Assembly (NCBI GenBank): GCA_004794785.1
Contig: SJOL01006800.1
Location: 158,112-222,111, forward strand
Origin: Opisthorchis felineus
Lineage: Eukaryota; Platyhelminthes; Trematoda; Opisthorchiida; Opisthorchiidae
Reading direction: 5' to 3'
DNA length: 64,000 bases
Positions 49,421-60,881 of this stretch are shown here, piece by piece (within the stretch, counting starts at the first letter, position 1; every line of letters begins with the position of its first letter). Below the pieces are notes generated by a model. The model was not told the DNA's origin. It searched no databases and saw only the letters and a list, made by a program, of their open reading frames with translations. Position numbers and translations under genes: made by a program.

Positions 49421-50366
49421 CTTCTGGCAGGTATTGCTGCGCGGGGCGATGAATATGTAAGATCCCTCAGGCAAGTCTAAGCTAACCAGTCTGAGATCGT
49501 GCTTTGACGCATAAAACACAGAATACAGCTCTCAGAGCAGTTACACACTCGAATTAAGCAGTGAGTCACGGCACATCATCCACTGAACTCCTTGTCATCA
49601 TAGGCGTTATGTTAAGAGATGACCTACCAATTTTGAGCCATGAAGCCTGGTAAATCAGAGATATGTTTGATGGCGTAAACAAGCATTGTTCCCGTTACTC
49701 GCTAGAATTGCTTATGTCTTTTACTGGGAGTTGTATCCAGACATGACTAACCGAATTCTACACTACTGTCAACTTGCGCTGTTGAAATCTTCCCTTCTGA
49801 GAGCTGGTCTGTGGTCTTGGACTTGACAGTCAAAGCATGTATGTTGTCCAAACGGAAGAATACGTACAAAATGCCGTGCAAAGTGATTCCAACACGAATG
49901 TGCTGATTTCACAATCCAATCCCTCACTATGAAGTTGGGTTCAGAGCATACTTCCGGGTCACGTGATGGCTTTGTCAAGTTTAAGGTCGACCAGGCGTAG
50001 ATAAGCACATGTTGCTCGATGTAAGGGAGCGGTCTGATCTTGATCTGTCTTGCTTAACAGCGTGTTTCCATATGGGCATCACCTGCGGAGTAGGAACAAG
50101 CGTTTGATTTAATCTGGTCTTATCCAGCCCCGTGACGACTCGTTGAAGTTGCAGCCTGTTGAACCTGCATTCATGATGAAACAGTCAGACAATTTTTAAC
50201 GCGATTGAGAAAATGACTGCGGGCAAGGAACAGCGACGTGTTTACTTCTAAGCTATGGCTTACGGTCTCAGCAGTCTCCGAAAAGCTGAGGCCATGTGGG
50301 TTTCTGGGAAGAATACAGCCGACAATTTCGTCATTTTGGACAGTACAAAATTTTCGAAGCAGAAGC
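49421..50366 (-). CDS. Candidate exons of a divergent LDL-receptor-related (YWTD) protein
   Basis: Four minus-strand exon candidates with plausible splice sites: 50264-50366 (VQNDEIVGCILPRNPHGLS), 49774-49902 (HIRVGITLHGILYVFFRLDN), 49628-49701 (TMLVYAIKHISDLPGFMAQN) and 49421-49530 (LYSVFYASKHDLRLVSLDLP). The second resembles the last YWTD blade of LDL-receptor-related proteins (pattern VG.TL.G..LYW.....I). The fourth resembles the opening of a YWTD propeller (pattern LLYA...DLR.ISLD). Exons two and three join in phase 0 across a 72-bp intron. The third ends in phase 2 with TG, which would give Cys at the expected start of an EGF-like domain, but no EGF exon was found between third and fourth. 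The YW of the canonical repeat is replaced by YVFF. The gene, if real, is strongly diverged or decaying, and exon linkage is inference. Confidence 0.3.
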
Positions 50367-52179
50367 CTGAACTTAGACACATTGTCTTTGCCAACAGGTT
50401 ATGTTTCGAACCCCCCTTCTTACTGCTTGTGCATGCATCGATGACAGAATGAGAACGAGGATCAGAATAATGGTACGTATTGTGTCCATGGGTTACCTGG
50501 TTGCTGTATCATTGTGTGTTTAAGAAATATGCGCAGTCCTTGAATTTGAGGTCAGGCAGACAACAGAATGCCATGCACTTCGATTGGCTGATTCACACAG
50601 AGACAGAGATGGAAAGACGAACTGAACACCGATAACAAAAAAGGAAACAGATTCCCCAGACTTAAGATACAAAGCGTTTTTGAACATTTTTCATCGTCGT
50701 CAGTAGGTTGTTCAGGCGTAGGAAGTTCGGATTTTATGGATAACATCAAACGAGAGATATTGGTCTGCTATTAGGCTAGTTAAACCGGTACTGTTTTCTC
50801 GGTCCCTTCTTGGTGAATTGTGGTAGCCCATCCGGAAGAATACGTGACCATAAATGGCCTGGGTAACTGGCTTCAAGTAAGTTGATGTTCCATTCTTCCA
50901 AGGAGGCCTTTTTCAATTTCTTGGCTGTCCAGTGTTTGTTACTGGAGATGTGGGAGTTCACCTCATTATTTCTGTATAATATGCCCTGGTTTACTCCACC
51001 TGTTGATGTATCTAAGAAGAGTTACTATGGGGAAATCGGCCAAAAGATGTGCTTTGTTATACTATCCACCATTTGAGAATGAACATTTGTAAGCAAACAG
51101 TCGATTTTGACTGGAAAGAAAGCCATGTAGACCACCAAACGGTACTAAATTGGATGCTCGTCTCTGGTAATCCTACAGGATGGTATCAAAACCACCAGAT
51201 GAAAACACAGTTTCTAAAACAAGGCGAAGGTGTTGATAGCCGTTCTAAATGTTACCAAGTCACGAGTTAGCCAAAACTTCCTTCTTGAACCCGCGTGTGC
51301 CTCCTAAGGTTAGTGACATTCCTCAATGGTCACTTCAGTTATTTGATAGTGAAATGTTTAACCATCAACTGACACACCTGATCACCACCTTGAAGAGCCA
51401 ATCTTCCTCTAAGATAGTATACAATAACTAATTCTAGTCTTCTGAGGATTTTTGCACCATGCTGCTTTAGCTCCTTACCAGTTCGTATAACAAAAGCTTA
51501 TAGAAAACGAAACGCCTGAGTTAACCTTACATTCATTTCTGTGCCTAATCAATTACTTTAGTTTGCACTCAACTGAACCACACTTATGGAAGTTCTGTTG
51601 TAGCTAGGTGGGACGGAAGGTAGTCCACAAAACACAGTCAGTAAGCGCTTGTCTTGACCTTGTGCTACTAAGTGAAATAATGGGCTGAAAAAACACCAAA
51701 GTAATAAACAGTCTTGCATGGCCACAATAGCGATGCTTTTAATTCTGGATTGTTAGTGTCCAGTTGCTTTATCTCCACCAGAGCGGGTGACTGGGCCTGT
51801 TGGCTATCCAATAAAAAAAGTCTAACTTTGCAACCATGACTCTGTTTCGTGAGACTTAGATCAAATTTCTCTTCCTAGCCAACTGCGAACGGTTGGCTAC
51901 AATCTTTGCTGACGTTCAAATGGTACAAGTGAAGAAAAAATCTGTGTCCCTCCACACCACGACTCAGGCTGCGGATAAATGCAACACATCAATTATCGAA
52001 GCATCAACTTAGAAGACAAGAGTGCAGCTGTTTGTTCAGCCTTGGGCAAAGTGGCAGGATTACATGAACTGTCACACCTTCTAACCAGCAGGTAGCGTCA
52101 TCTGGTTTTGTCAGCCTCAAGTAACCTACTGCACCATCTGAAGTATCGCTAAACAAATGAGGATGTAATTATCCAAATA
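50367..52179. other. No gene recognised
   Basis: Three successive + frames at 50882-51431 (60-73 codons each) read somewhat protein-like but overlap in different phases and show no domain. A good B-box-like GGTTCGAAAC on the minus strand near 50388-50397 has no matching A box. Confidence 0.4.
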
Positions 52180-52384
52180 CACTCATTTGCAAACAAAGTT
52201 GGTTTTGCGAGAGACTCACCTGGAACCCAGCTGAATCTCTCGTTTGTGATGTTTCCAGGCAACTGAATGTGCTGCATCAGGCCGCCTCATGCTTTAGTTG
52301 CTACGCTATTTGAGATACCGCGATATATGTATATTCGTAATGCACTACCCATAAGGTTGCTGAAAATTCTTCGACAGCCCACAA
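52180..52384. repeat. Composite repeat, segments B then A
   Basis: Segment B (about 52180-52255; 'ggttttgcgagagactcacc' then 'tggaacccagctgaatctct') and segment A (52342-52383; 'cactacccataaggttgctg' then 'aaaattcttcgacagccca') match the repeat at 21.5 kb but in the opposite order, and in the same strand sense. Segment A ends immediately before repeat C copy 2, so C inserted at or recombined with its end. Confidence 0.55.
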
Positions 52385-52656
52385 GATCGTGGAGGATTCA
52401 TACGATGGAATGAGGCGTTGGTCCGAAAGTGAAATTACGCAAGTGGTGCTAGACAAGCATGGTACACGTCCAATGCAAATCTTCCTGTCAACAGTCGGCT
52501 ATTCGTTGGACACCTGCCTGTAACCGATAAGTTTACACAGTTTACGTGAAGACAAACGTGCCGCTATTTTCGGGTAGGTCAGACCGTATTAACCTCACAT
52601 GAATAAAATCTTCGGAGAAACATGCAGAGGTCCAGCAAGTGCCAGCAATCAGTCCA
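52385..52656. repeat. Unknown dispersed repeat C, copy 2
   Basis: This is the second copy of the 45.2-kb repeat (about 95% identity over its first ~200 bases). Its central segment is 'tattaacctcacatg' instead of the (AAT)n of copy 1. It is bounded on the left by segment A of the composite repeat and on the right by an (AT)n microsatellite. Confidence 0.7.

Positions 52657-52660
<4 letters not shown>

Positions 52661-52697
<37 letters not shown>
52661..52697. repeat. (AT)18 microsatellite
   Basis: An uninterrupted AT dinucleotide run starts just past the right end of repeat C copy 2. The minus frame encoding repeated YI here is an artefact of the run. Confidence 0.9.
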
Positions 52698-52699
<2 letters not shown>

Positions 52700-52701
<2 letters not shown>

Positions 52702-53611
52702 TGTTTTGTAACATGTTTGGTGTGATACACCAAAGTAACTTGACGTCAAAAGGCAGTTTTCCATGCATTGAATTTTCGAGTAACTCAAAGGTGATATCCC
52801 AAACGAGATTTTGGCAATACAGAGTCTACGAGTACTAGACGCTTTGCGAGTTGAATGTGAATACAAGGTAATTCAATATCATTTTCCTGTTGAAAGTTTC
52901 TTGCGTGTCTGCTAGTGCCCATCTATGACTTCGAAACGACTTTGCTAACCTAAAGCATCTGGTCTTCAGAAGGATATTCCGATCCCTCTCAATGAATGGA
53001 GCCGGATATGGCAATCTTGAGGAACGCAAACAGAACTGGCGTTGGGTTTTCTAAAATATCGTGAATAGTATCAGAAAAAGCAGGTCCCCATCGTCTTGCA
53101 CAGTTCGGTCCAACTCAAGACTGGGGGTGACCTGACCAAAAACGAGTACACGTTTATCTCGTGGCCACTTTGTGGATCTTTAAGTGAGTCATAGTTTCAC
53201 CATAGAGAACTCAGGACTCACTGATCTACATCAGCTATGGAATTTACAGGATTTTCCTTTCAATATTCCAGAATGCTCCAGCTCTGCAATCAGGCTGTTG
53301 ATAATGTCTGAATTCTGCAACAAAATGCAGTCGAGTGGCGCGTAGTGCTACACAATTGTGTGACAAAATTTACTGGCTCATACGAGTCATACGCAGGGTG
53401 GACATGATAAAAATAGCCTGCGTTATTTACCCTACTGAGATAACTCTTGATCGGATAGTCTGTTAAGTCTTTCGGATGGTTTTCTTTCCATGCTAGATAG
53501 GCTAAAGAATCTTTGCTTCAAAAAATACCCAGCGTTCCTTAGCTAACGTTTTTCCCTCAAGCCACTGTACGTGATATATATGCCAAGGAAGAGGGGTCTC
53601 ACAGTTCTCAC
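52700..53611. other. No confident gene; possible small minus-strand exon
   Basis: On the minus strand an acceptor cattttgttgcag near 53.33 kb precedes a frame reading NSDIINSLIAELEHSGILKG. Its phase does not join the exon candidate at 53612-53692, so it is not called. Confidence 0.35.
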
Positions 53612-54088
53612 CTGAACTATTGCTGGAGAACTTTGCAACGTCCAGTGCTTCGAGGATCCCAGTTGAGTGGGCCTCAGCGGCCGCTTTGTTGTCTGTAAAA
53701 AAGAGCCACAATTATTTAGCTGAAATAGCTTCCATTACCTAGTTTGCACAATACATATATGGTCAGATAATCCACATCAGATGAGTATATGCGACATTCG
53801 GTTCATCATTAGTACCCAAGGTACTGCACACACATCAGTAACTATGATGACTGTATGTTTTCAGCGACCATTCTGACAAACGATTCCTATACTTTAAATC
53901 TGACTTTTGTAGAGAAATTGCCCTTGAAAACGGAAAGTGATATACACAGAAGGCTGTGTCAGCCATCATCAAAGTTTCCATCGAGGGATTCAATTCAAAT
54001 ACTAACCTGGCCTGAGGCGCACTTCCTTGGATCTTGAAAGATGCAAGCACCTAGCTTCTTTTGTTTTGCCTGGGGCTTCCTAACTAAT
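53612..54088 (-). CDS. Two candidate exons, possibly of the LDL-receptor-like gene
   Basis: Exon 54007-54088 has a strong acceptor (attttcctgcag) and a GTTAGT donor and reads KKLGACIFQDPRKCASGQ. CASGQ before a phase-0 donor resembles the middle of an LDL-receptor class A repeat (FxCxSGxCI), which would sit N-terminal to YWTD propellers, consistent with its position upstream on the minus strand. Exon 53612-53692 (81 nt, phase 1 at both ends) has a textbook acceptor (gctcttttttacag) and donor (CAG|GTGAGA) and reads NKAAAEAHSTGILEALDVAK, with no known domain. The two do not join in phase, so another exon would be needed between them. No SDE-type calcium motif was found downstream. Both may be chance. 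Confidence 0.25.
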
Positions 54089-55717
54089 CTGCAGGAAAAT
54101 AGCGCCACATAATTCTCATGTTCAACAGAGGTGGGCTTTGATGTGACATGTCCTTCCACCCAACCTCAGTATTGTGACGCGCAGCCTGGTTGCACTTTTG
54201 GAGATACTGGTCTAAATACCCATGCTTTCCTCAGTTTAACTGTTACCGTCAAGTTAATGTTTAGCGCTTCGTGCTGTAAACCTGTACGCCCGTCTATCTA
54301 ATCGGAGCTGCATTTTCTATCGGTGTGGTCAGGTTCATGTTGCACTTGTTACTCGACTCCATGGTAAGCACACGCAGCAGTCTTTTTTTGAACCGGTGTT
54401 ACTGCTTGCAAGGAGTGTAGGCATCCATTCTTTGAGGGTACTCTTTTGAAGTTGATGATGTTAAACAATGCTGATGTTAGTTAACAATGTTAACAATCTT
54501 ACTCCAATGAGAAGCGAGTTTTGTCGGTATGTGTGATATCCCTTGCGTCTTTGGCCCATCTCAGTAGGACTGAGCGCGCACAAAGGAAAATGGGAGTTGA
54601 ACTCAGCCTAATTACGTCCCTGATGTATGGTTCCAAAGTGGGTTTTCCGTTTGTAAGCTCATTTTCCAAGTCGTTGATATTATTTAACCTGATTTTTCAT
54701 CTGGTATAGAAGGTGAATGATCAAGTTCTGCTGTCCACGTTTTTTTGGCACTGTTTTGTTTACCTATATGCTTTGAAGGATATTGTTCAATAATTTTCAC
54801 GGGGCCTCGACAGTGCTGTTGCAGTAATGCTAAACGCCTCCAATAATCGAAAATTCACTCATATATTCGCGCCGTATATGTTCGAATTCTTTCCACTCTT
54901 ACTGTTCTTTCTGGGGCTGTAGTTGGCGAAGGACTTAGTTTTCATAACTGGAATCTCATAGGGTGTTTCCAGACAAGATGTCTGCTAATAGCTTCTACGT
55001 CATTTCCATTAGATAGAAACGCCAGTATTGTTGGACTTTCTCCCAAGGTGAACCCATGATCAGCCATTCGGACCCAAATCCTGGGGTCATCACGTGAGAC
55101 ATCACGTCAAATAAGGCCGAGCCAAATGCCTTGAATTCAATAAGTGGCCGTAATAAGAGAAAACGATTGTTTACACTGAGGTGCGCGAAGAAAGCCGAAG
55201 TGATCAGCGTCGGTAGTTCGTTGACTATTGGCGGCAGTCACAGGGGTTAGCTGAGGTTGCCATCAATGAAATCAGCAAAGCAGAACAAATCCAACCAAAT
55301 GAGATTCGGCTATCATCAACTAACAGTATAGAAGAGTTAGGAAAAGGTTTGCCGAAGAAGCCATTTATTGTGCACGAAAGGCCACTTTTTTATTGAATGT
55401 GACTTTGTCACGCTTCTAGTGGAAACATGAAATCGAGATGCTGAAAGTGTTTTACTTTGCTAGGAGAGAATTGCTATCCACAGACGTTCATGAACTCAGG
55501 CAGAATATTGTGCTGTTCCCATTGCAGTTAAATGGTGATGATTGGTGATGAAACACTTCATTCATGGTGGACAACCAACACAGCCTTTGATATTGTATTA
55601 ACATTTCAAAACTGCTCGAACCCTTCGTTAGTTATGGCTAATGGTGAGGTCTGTGATGTTGACTGACCAGTCTGTGTACTGGATCTCTGGTTTTAGATTT
55701 ATCAAGTGGTACTTCTG
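54089..55717. other. No gene recognised
   Basis: Short frames only. The minus strand upstream of the candidate class A exon holds no further cysteine-rich frame that I could recognise. Confidence 0.4.
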
Positions 55718-55955
55718 GCCTCATTTTATAGCACAGCAATGCGTGACTGTCGGCTAGTTATGCTGAGCATAAGCACCATTGGATATGCACCGCTGATGAG
55801 TTCTAATAAGAGCGAAACTCAAGTCCAGTGCTTCCCCTCTTTGGTGTGGACTCACCAAGATGACCGCGCGAGGACGGGAGGGCGATTTTTACAGCGAGAG
55901 TCATGTGAGTATGTGTTCTGCAAAATCTCGCAACCACCGACACCTGAAACAAAAT
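55718..55955 (+). repeat. SINE, family B, copy 2 (head degraded)
   Basis: The body 'accattggatatgcaccgct', 'gatgagttctaataagagcg', 'aaactcaagtccagtgcttc' and the tail 'gagagtcatgtgagtatgtg' match the copy at 56142-56387 closely. The tRNA-like head (about 55718-55775) is barely recognisable. It lies about 190 bases upstream of copy 3 in the same orientation. Confidence 0.7.
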
Positions 55956-56141
55956 GTGTCCAGCAGGTTTCAAGCGTCTGCGGCACTACCTGACTGGGAA
56001 GTCCTGACTGGCGGGCCAATCGGTCGACACAACCAGGGTATGTTACTGGGTCGTCGTTCAAGGCGTCGGGCGTTCCGCTCACGTCACTCAAGCGCGAACA
56101 TGTTCACCTGTTCAGACGTAAAAACTCGGATGCGTCCAATG

Positions 56142-56387
56142 TGCGCTGGTGGAGTAGTGGTAACACGCTCGCATCGCGTGTCAGATGTGCGGAGTTCAGA
56201 CTCGGCACGGCCATTGGAAATGCACCGCTGATGAGCTCTAATAAGTGCGAAACTCGAGTCCAGTGCTCCCTCCTTTGGTGTGCACTCACCAGGACGATTG
56301 CGCGAGGACAGCAGGACGATTGTTCAAAGGAGAGTCATGTGAGTATGTGTTCTACAAAATCCCGAAAACACCAACACCTAAAATAAG
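56142..56387 (+). repeat. SINE, family B, copy 3 (best preserved)
   Basis: It starts with a tRNA-like head: a box-A-like GGTGGAGTAGTGGTAAC (about 56148-56164) and a box-B-like GAGTTCAGACTC (about 56192-56203), at roughly tRNA spacing. The body continues 'aatgcaccgctgatgagctc', 'gcgaaactcgagtccagtgc' and ends with 'gtgagtatgtgttctacaaa'. The anticodon region reads 'ctcgcatcgcg'. The ORFs over it on both strands are not genes. Polymerase III transcription is inferred from the boxes. Confidence 0.75.
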
Positions 56388-59300
56388 CACTATTTACCGA
56401 GGCGCTGTTTAAACTACTGTGCTTAACCCTCACATTGTACTTTTCGTATGGAAATTCTTCGATGCCAGAAATCAGTTCTGTCAATAATAATGGATAGACT
56501 CCCATTAGTAGTTGGTATGTTTATTCGCCTCATGTAGGACTGTTATCGGTTGGTCACCTTAAGGTTAGCCATCCGGTGGAGAATCACCAAAGACAATAGA
56601 GGGGGCATATTTAAGACGCTGAATAAGCAATACACAACCGAGATGTGATAACTATTTCAACCGTATTCTGAAGGCAGTTCAAACACACAAAAATCCTACT
56701 CGTTCCACGACATGCTTGTATAAGTTGGACTAGGAGAGCCTACTGTAAAACCGGTATCTGAAAAAGGTGGGTTTTTCATACATTCCTATTTCGCATGCAT
56801 CGACTTTTGCACGTTACGAGCAGATGACATTTATCTAGTCATCAGATATCAGTAAGGATGGGCTAGTTTCAGTTTGATTTTCACTTTTTAAGTGTAATAA
56901 GGGATTTTGAAATGTGACTAATGTCCTTGAGGTCTGTATCATACAGGTCATTAAGTCAAATCAGTGAATAGATAAATTCCGAGTGTTCCGTAAGTCGGTT
57001 GCATTGTGACCTAATCCCTTAATGATCTCAATTTATGTCATTTGCACTCTGATGCATTGATTAATCGCCTCTCGGTGACCTGATGAAAACATCAGTTAAA
57101 TTGATCTCTACATGCATAAGCTAATAATGGCGAGGATCACCACTTTGTTATAGTGTCCTTAACCTGTGGAATGAATTACCGGTTTCGAGTAAATTTGAAA
57201 CCAATTTTGAACCAATAATTAGGCAGCCGGAATTCTTTCCAATGTTCTACGAATAGTCACTCATCCACTTACGGAGAGGTCGGTACTACCTTTCAGTCCG
57301 TTGACAAGGGAGATACAGTTGTGTCACTCTGAAGTGTCCGTCTCATTCAGTAAAATAAAATGTCCTCCTGGGTAAGTGGTATTTTAGGAGCCAGCGTGTT
57401 ACGTTGGTCTCTTTGAAGATGATTCAGCTGACACAAAAAAATAATTGTGCCGAAATTGCTCAGTGCGGACTGTTTTATAACACCTACTCCGTTTCAACCA
57501 TCCATATCAAATGAAATGGAACTTGATGTTTCAGTCTGCTTTCTGCACAAACTGTGCTAGAAAATGATCTGTGCTGGTAAGCAGTTGTATTGAAATACAA
57601 CAATATTTTATTTTGTGTCGTTGGAACAATCAAATTACATCGGGTCACGTTGAGGGAAGTTATACTCGTATTCGTAGAATTGCATTTAAAACCTTGTAGA
57701 AAATGGACGGACGTGATGAAGAAAGCAGTGGATTACTCGGGTAAGAAGCCCTATCTGCAGCTGCCTTGCCACCAAAGTGCTGTCAACGATGTATTAGGAC
57801 ACACAAAGGGGAGTACAATTGCGGTCGGTTTAATCACGGCCAGAGCCTCAGGTAAAACACATTGAGGAGGATGTTCACTGCCCGAAAGAACTGAAAAAAG
57901 TTTCGAGCAAACATCATTGTGTTGCAGATTTGATAACCAACAAGAATAGTCCTTGAAATTCCACTGCGCTTCGAATCGTGCTTCAATGATGTTGTAATGT
58001 AATGGTTATCATTTTCAAAGTCCGGGGCATGGAAAAATGGGAACAGTGCCAATGGGTTCGAAAGAGAGATAGATGTGTTATCAGAGACAACATTCCCATT
58101 CTGAGTGAGTGAAAAGCTAATTCTAGGGCTTTTGTGAAGATGCCTAGTTTTCTTGACAAAGTTACACCAGCCTCCTGGTGTTGATGTCTGAAGAGGACAT
58201 ATCGTTGACACTGAAGCCTTGAAGGTTATGGAGCAGGTTTTGAAATGCTGTTACACTGACGAATATTTGCAGCTGAGTAGCTATTCTGAGACCACTCCAC
58301 GAATCTGTCCAAGATCATTTGTAAGTCCAAGTATATTCTGAGTCAACTATCGCTATAAACGACCATATGGTCCGCACACTTACACCGGAGGTGGAACTTA
58401 GAAAAAACCATCCGGCTGATATAGGGGAAGAGTGGAAGAGAGCAGATAATGTGGTTACAACCGCTTTCAACAGGGAGGGACTTGGATTCTCGGTTAATGT
58501 AGCCTGTAATGTGTGTAAGGTTGAGCGAATAGTTTTTGATCAACCAGAACAGATTATGCTCACTTTCATCCTCTGCAAGCAGCTGCGGTAATCCATTTTG
58601 GAAGAAGTTACCAAACTGTTTTTCTAATCAAAAAATAACAGTAATCCAGCCCTGCTGTTACTGTAAGTGACGGAGCAACCGAGTTTACCAGGTGTGCAGC
58701 TGCGTCCCGCATAGAACTCCATTGTCGATAGGCAGACTGTCGTACATTAAAAAAACGGAAAATTCGTCATGTTTCTTCATGAGTACCGTATTGAATAGCA
58801 GAAGAAGTGGAGGACTATGCGCTATGGGTCGAAACCAGTGTTGCTACGCTTGCTACCCCTTTGCCTTGTGTAGAACGGATTGGTCACTGATTCGGTGGGG
58901 ACGCCAGCAAATTCTCGGAGAGAGGTCAGAGAAGGTAAGGAATGCAGGCTTCCTCAAGTTCAGTTTGTTCGCTTGCTATACTGACTACTCTGTCCACCGA
59001 AAAATGTTGGTGAGCATTCGTCAGTGAAATGCACCTGGGCGTGGGTTAAGCTTTATTACAAGTATAAAACCATATATCTAGTCTGTTCAATTTTACCGCT
59101 CTGCTAAAGGATTCCGCTTCCTTTCGGGAACAGATGGCCCGTACTTTTGAATTACAGCCCTTGAAGCATGCCATCATACGCATAGATCGATGATACATAC
59201 CCATTTGATATTTTGCTATGCTACTTGCGTTGAGATGAATTCATCAGCTTGCAATACCAAGAGTGGAAGCTGTATTACTTCATCCTGTTTGAAATGTTGC

Positions 59301-60392
59301 TACAAGGATTGAGTGCTCTGGCCATATATCAGTCATAGACATTAACTTTATGGCTACGCATGTTCCTATACTTCGGTGAAGCATGCTCACCACAGACAAC
59401 CTGTCAGAATATCAACCGTGGAAATGCAACGTTCAGTTTGACAGATGTTTGATTAAGATGCTTAAATCCAATCGAAACTTTACCAGCGGAAATAGTCAGC
59501 GTATACATATATCTAAGCTTACTTGATACCTTTCTCCTGAAGATCAGTCAGTAGTGTATTTTACTCTTGGTAAAGTATTTCGCATTTTGCTTTACAGCAG
59601 ATCTGTTTAACAAGAATTATCCGGCACTTGGGGACATTTTGGATTTTCGACGAACTTTAAGTGAACATTCTTCCAGGAAGATTGCTCAGTTAACTTTCCG
59701 AAGATCTCATAAGTACTCTAACTTATCGGGACACTATAAGTTATGAGACACACCAGAGAGCAAACACAAGACTAGGAAAATTTGCCGCAGAAGATAGTCC
59801 ACTTAGAAGTGGAGAATGATACTAGGTCAGCCAAGATACCTGCAACGGATTTAGCATCTTTTCAGAAATACTCGGCAAACAGGACTGCTAGTGCACCAAG
59901 CTTGGTAGGTGTTAGTCTCCTGGTACAAGTTTTGAGGCCCCTGATTTACTACCATTTGCCAGCGTTGTCAATACTCATCGGAAAAACATCTAAATTTGTG
60001 TAAATTGATGTAAAATGTATCAAATTTTTGTTCCTACCGACTCGAAACATCAAAAACCCATCGGCAACGAAAGCCTGGGAAAAAGGGGACCAAAAAAATG
60101 TAAGACAATGTGCAGAAGCTAACAAGCCATTTTGGATTCGGTAAAAATAGAAGGAACAAAAGACATTTGTTAGCTCTGTTTTATAGGGATAATGCCTGAC
60201 TAACTTATCAGTAACGTGTGCCGAAAAATTGGGTTTGAGTACGCTCATCCGGGTAGATCTGGTAACCTTTATGTCGTGCTAGTTTCTACGGTTGGAAAAG
60301 GAAATGCCCTCACGGATTGTACGTTTTTTTACCAATACGTGTAAAACACAGGGCAAAGAAATTGAGAAACCACAAATAAAATCTGGAAGCAG
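56388..60392. other. No gene recognised
   Basis: Frames at 57590-57865 (+), 57834-58211 (-), 58367-58591 (+) and 58692-59027 (+) lack domains and splice support. Confidence 0.4.
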
Positions 60393-60734
60393 TTACTTGT
60401 TGCTGAGACACTGGTTGAGATCAAGCACAGGATGGGAGGTAGGCCAGGCTAACTGAAATGCCGGGCGTAGATTAATGTACAGTGCCTCAAATGTGGCGCT
60501 GTCTTTGACGGGCATTTTTCGATTCTGGTGGATTGGCCAGAATCTGACATTTGGCGGTACAGAAAGACATGATATTACGAGATATGCTACTTCAACACTG
60601 TTGGGTACTTTGATAACACGCAAGGTATTGCCTATTCCTACATTCTCAGGGGCGCCTGACCCATACATCTTTTCCACAACAGGAAGCAACACAGTAGATA
60701 CTGAAAGTGAAAGAATCAGGCACTTTATCCTCAT
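60393..60734 (-). CDS. Hypothetical small secreted-like ORF
   Basis: From an ATG at 60734 the frame encodes about 113 residues to a stop at 60393. It opens MRIKCLILSLSVSTVLLPVV, a typical signal-peptide profile (basic n-region, hydrophobic core). The rest (for example GIGNTLRVIKVPNSVEVAYL) has no motif I recognise. The frame is open a further 49 codons upstream, so the true start or a splice acceptor (cgtccag just before the ATG) is uncertain. It may be a chance ORF. Confidence 0.25.
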   Translation of the reverse strand: MRIKCLILSLSVSTVLLPVVEKMYGSGAPENVGIGNTLRVIKVPNSVEVAYLVISCLSVPPNVRFWPIHQNRKMPVKDSATFEALYINLRPAFQLAWPTSHPVLDLNQCLSNK

Positions 60735-60881
60735 GCTGGACGCCGTAAAATAGGTGTAGTCGTAAAGTGTAGACAAACGCTGTGGTTGTTGTGTGTTCGA
60801 CTTCAGAGAGGTAGTTAACCTTCTTGTCGTCAAGTAAGCTAACTTGTGGTGTTTGCATGGCTTTGTTGTAACCAATGGCAT

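Noticed and set aside
50041..50264. Minus exon candidate after a 47-bp intron with acceptor ctgttccttgcccgcag
   Set aside because: The splice signal is excellent, but the joined frame stops after seven codons in the phase used by the neighbouring candidate exon; only a motif-free alternative frame stays open.
50380..50410. Minus-strand GGTTCGAAAC resembling a tRNA box B
   Set aside because: No box A at tRNA distance and no cloverleaf could be drawn.
56142..56215. tRNA-like sequence as a functional tRNA gene
   Set aside because: It is the head of a repeat with two other copies and a fused body; pairing of the acceptor arm is not supported.
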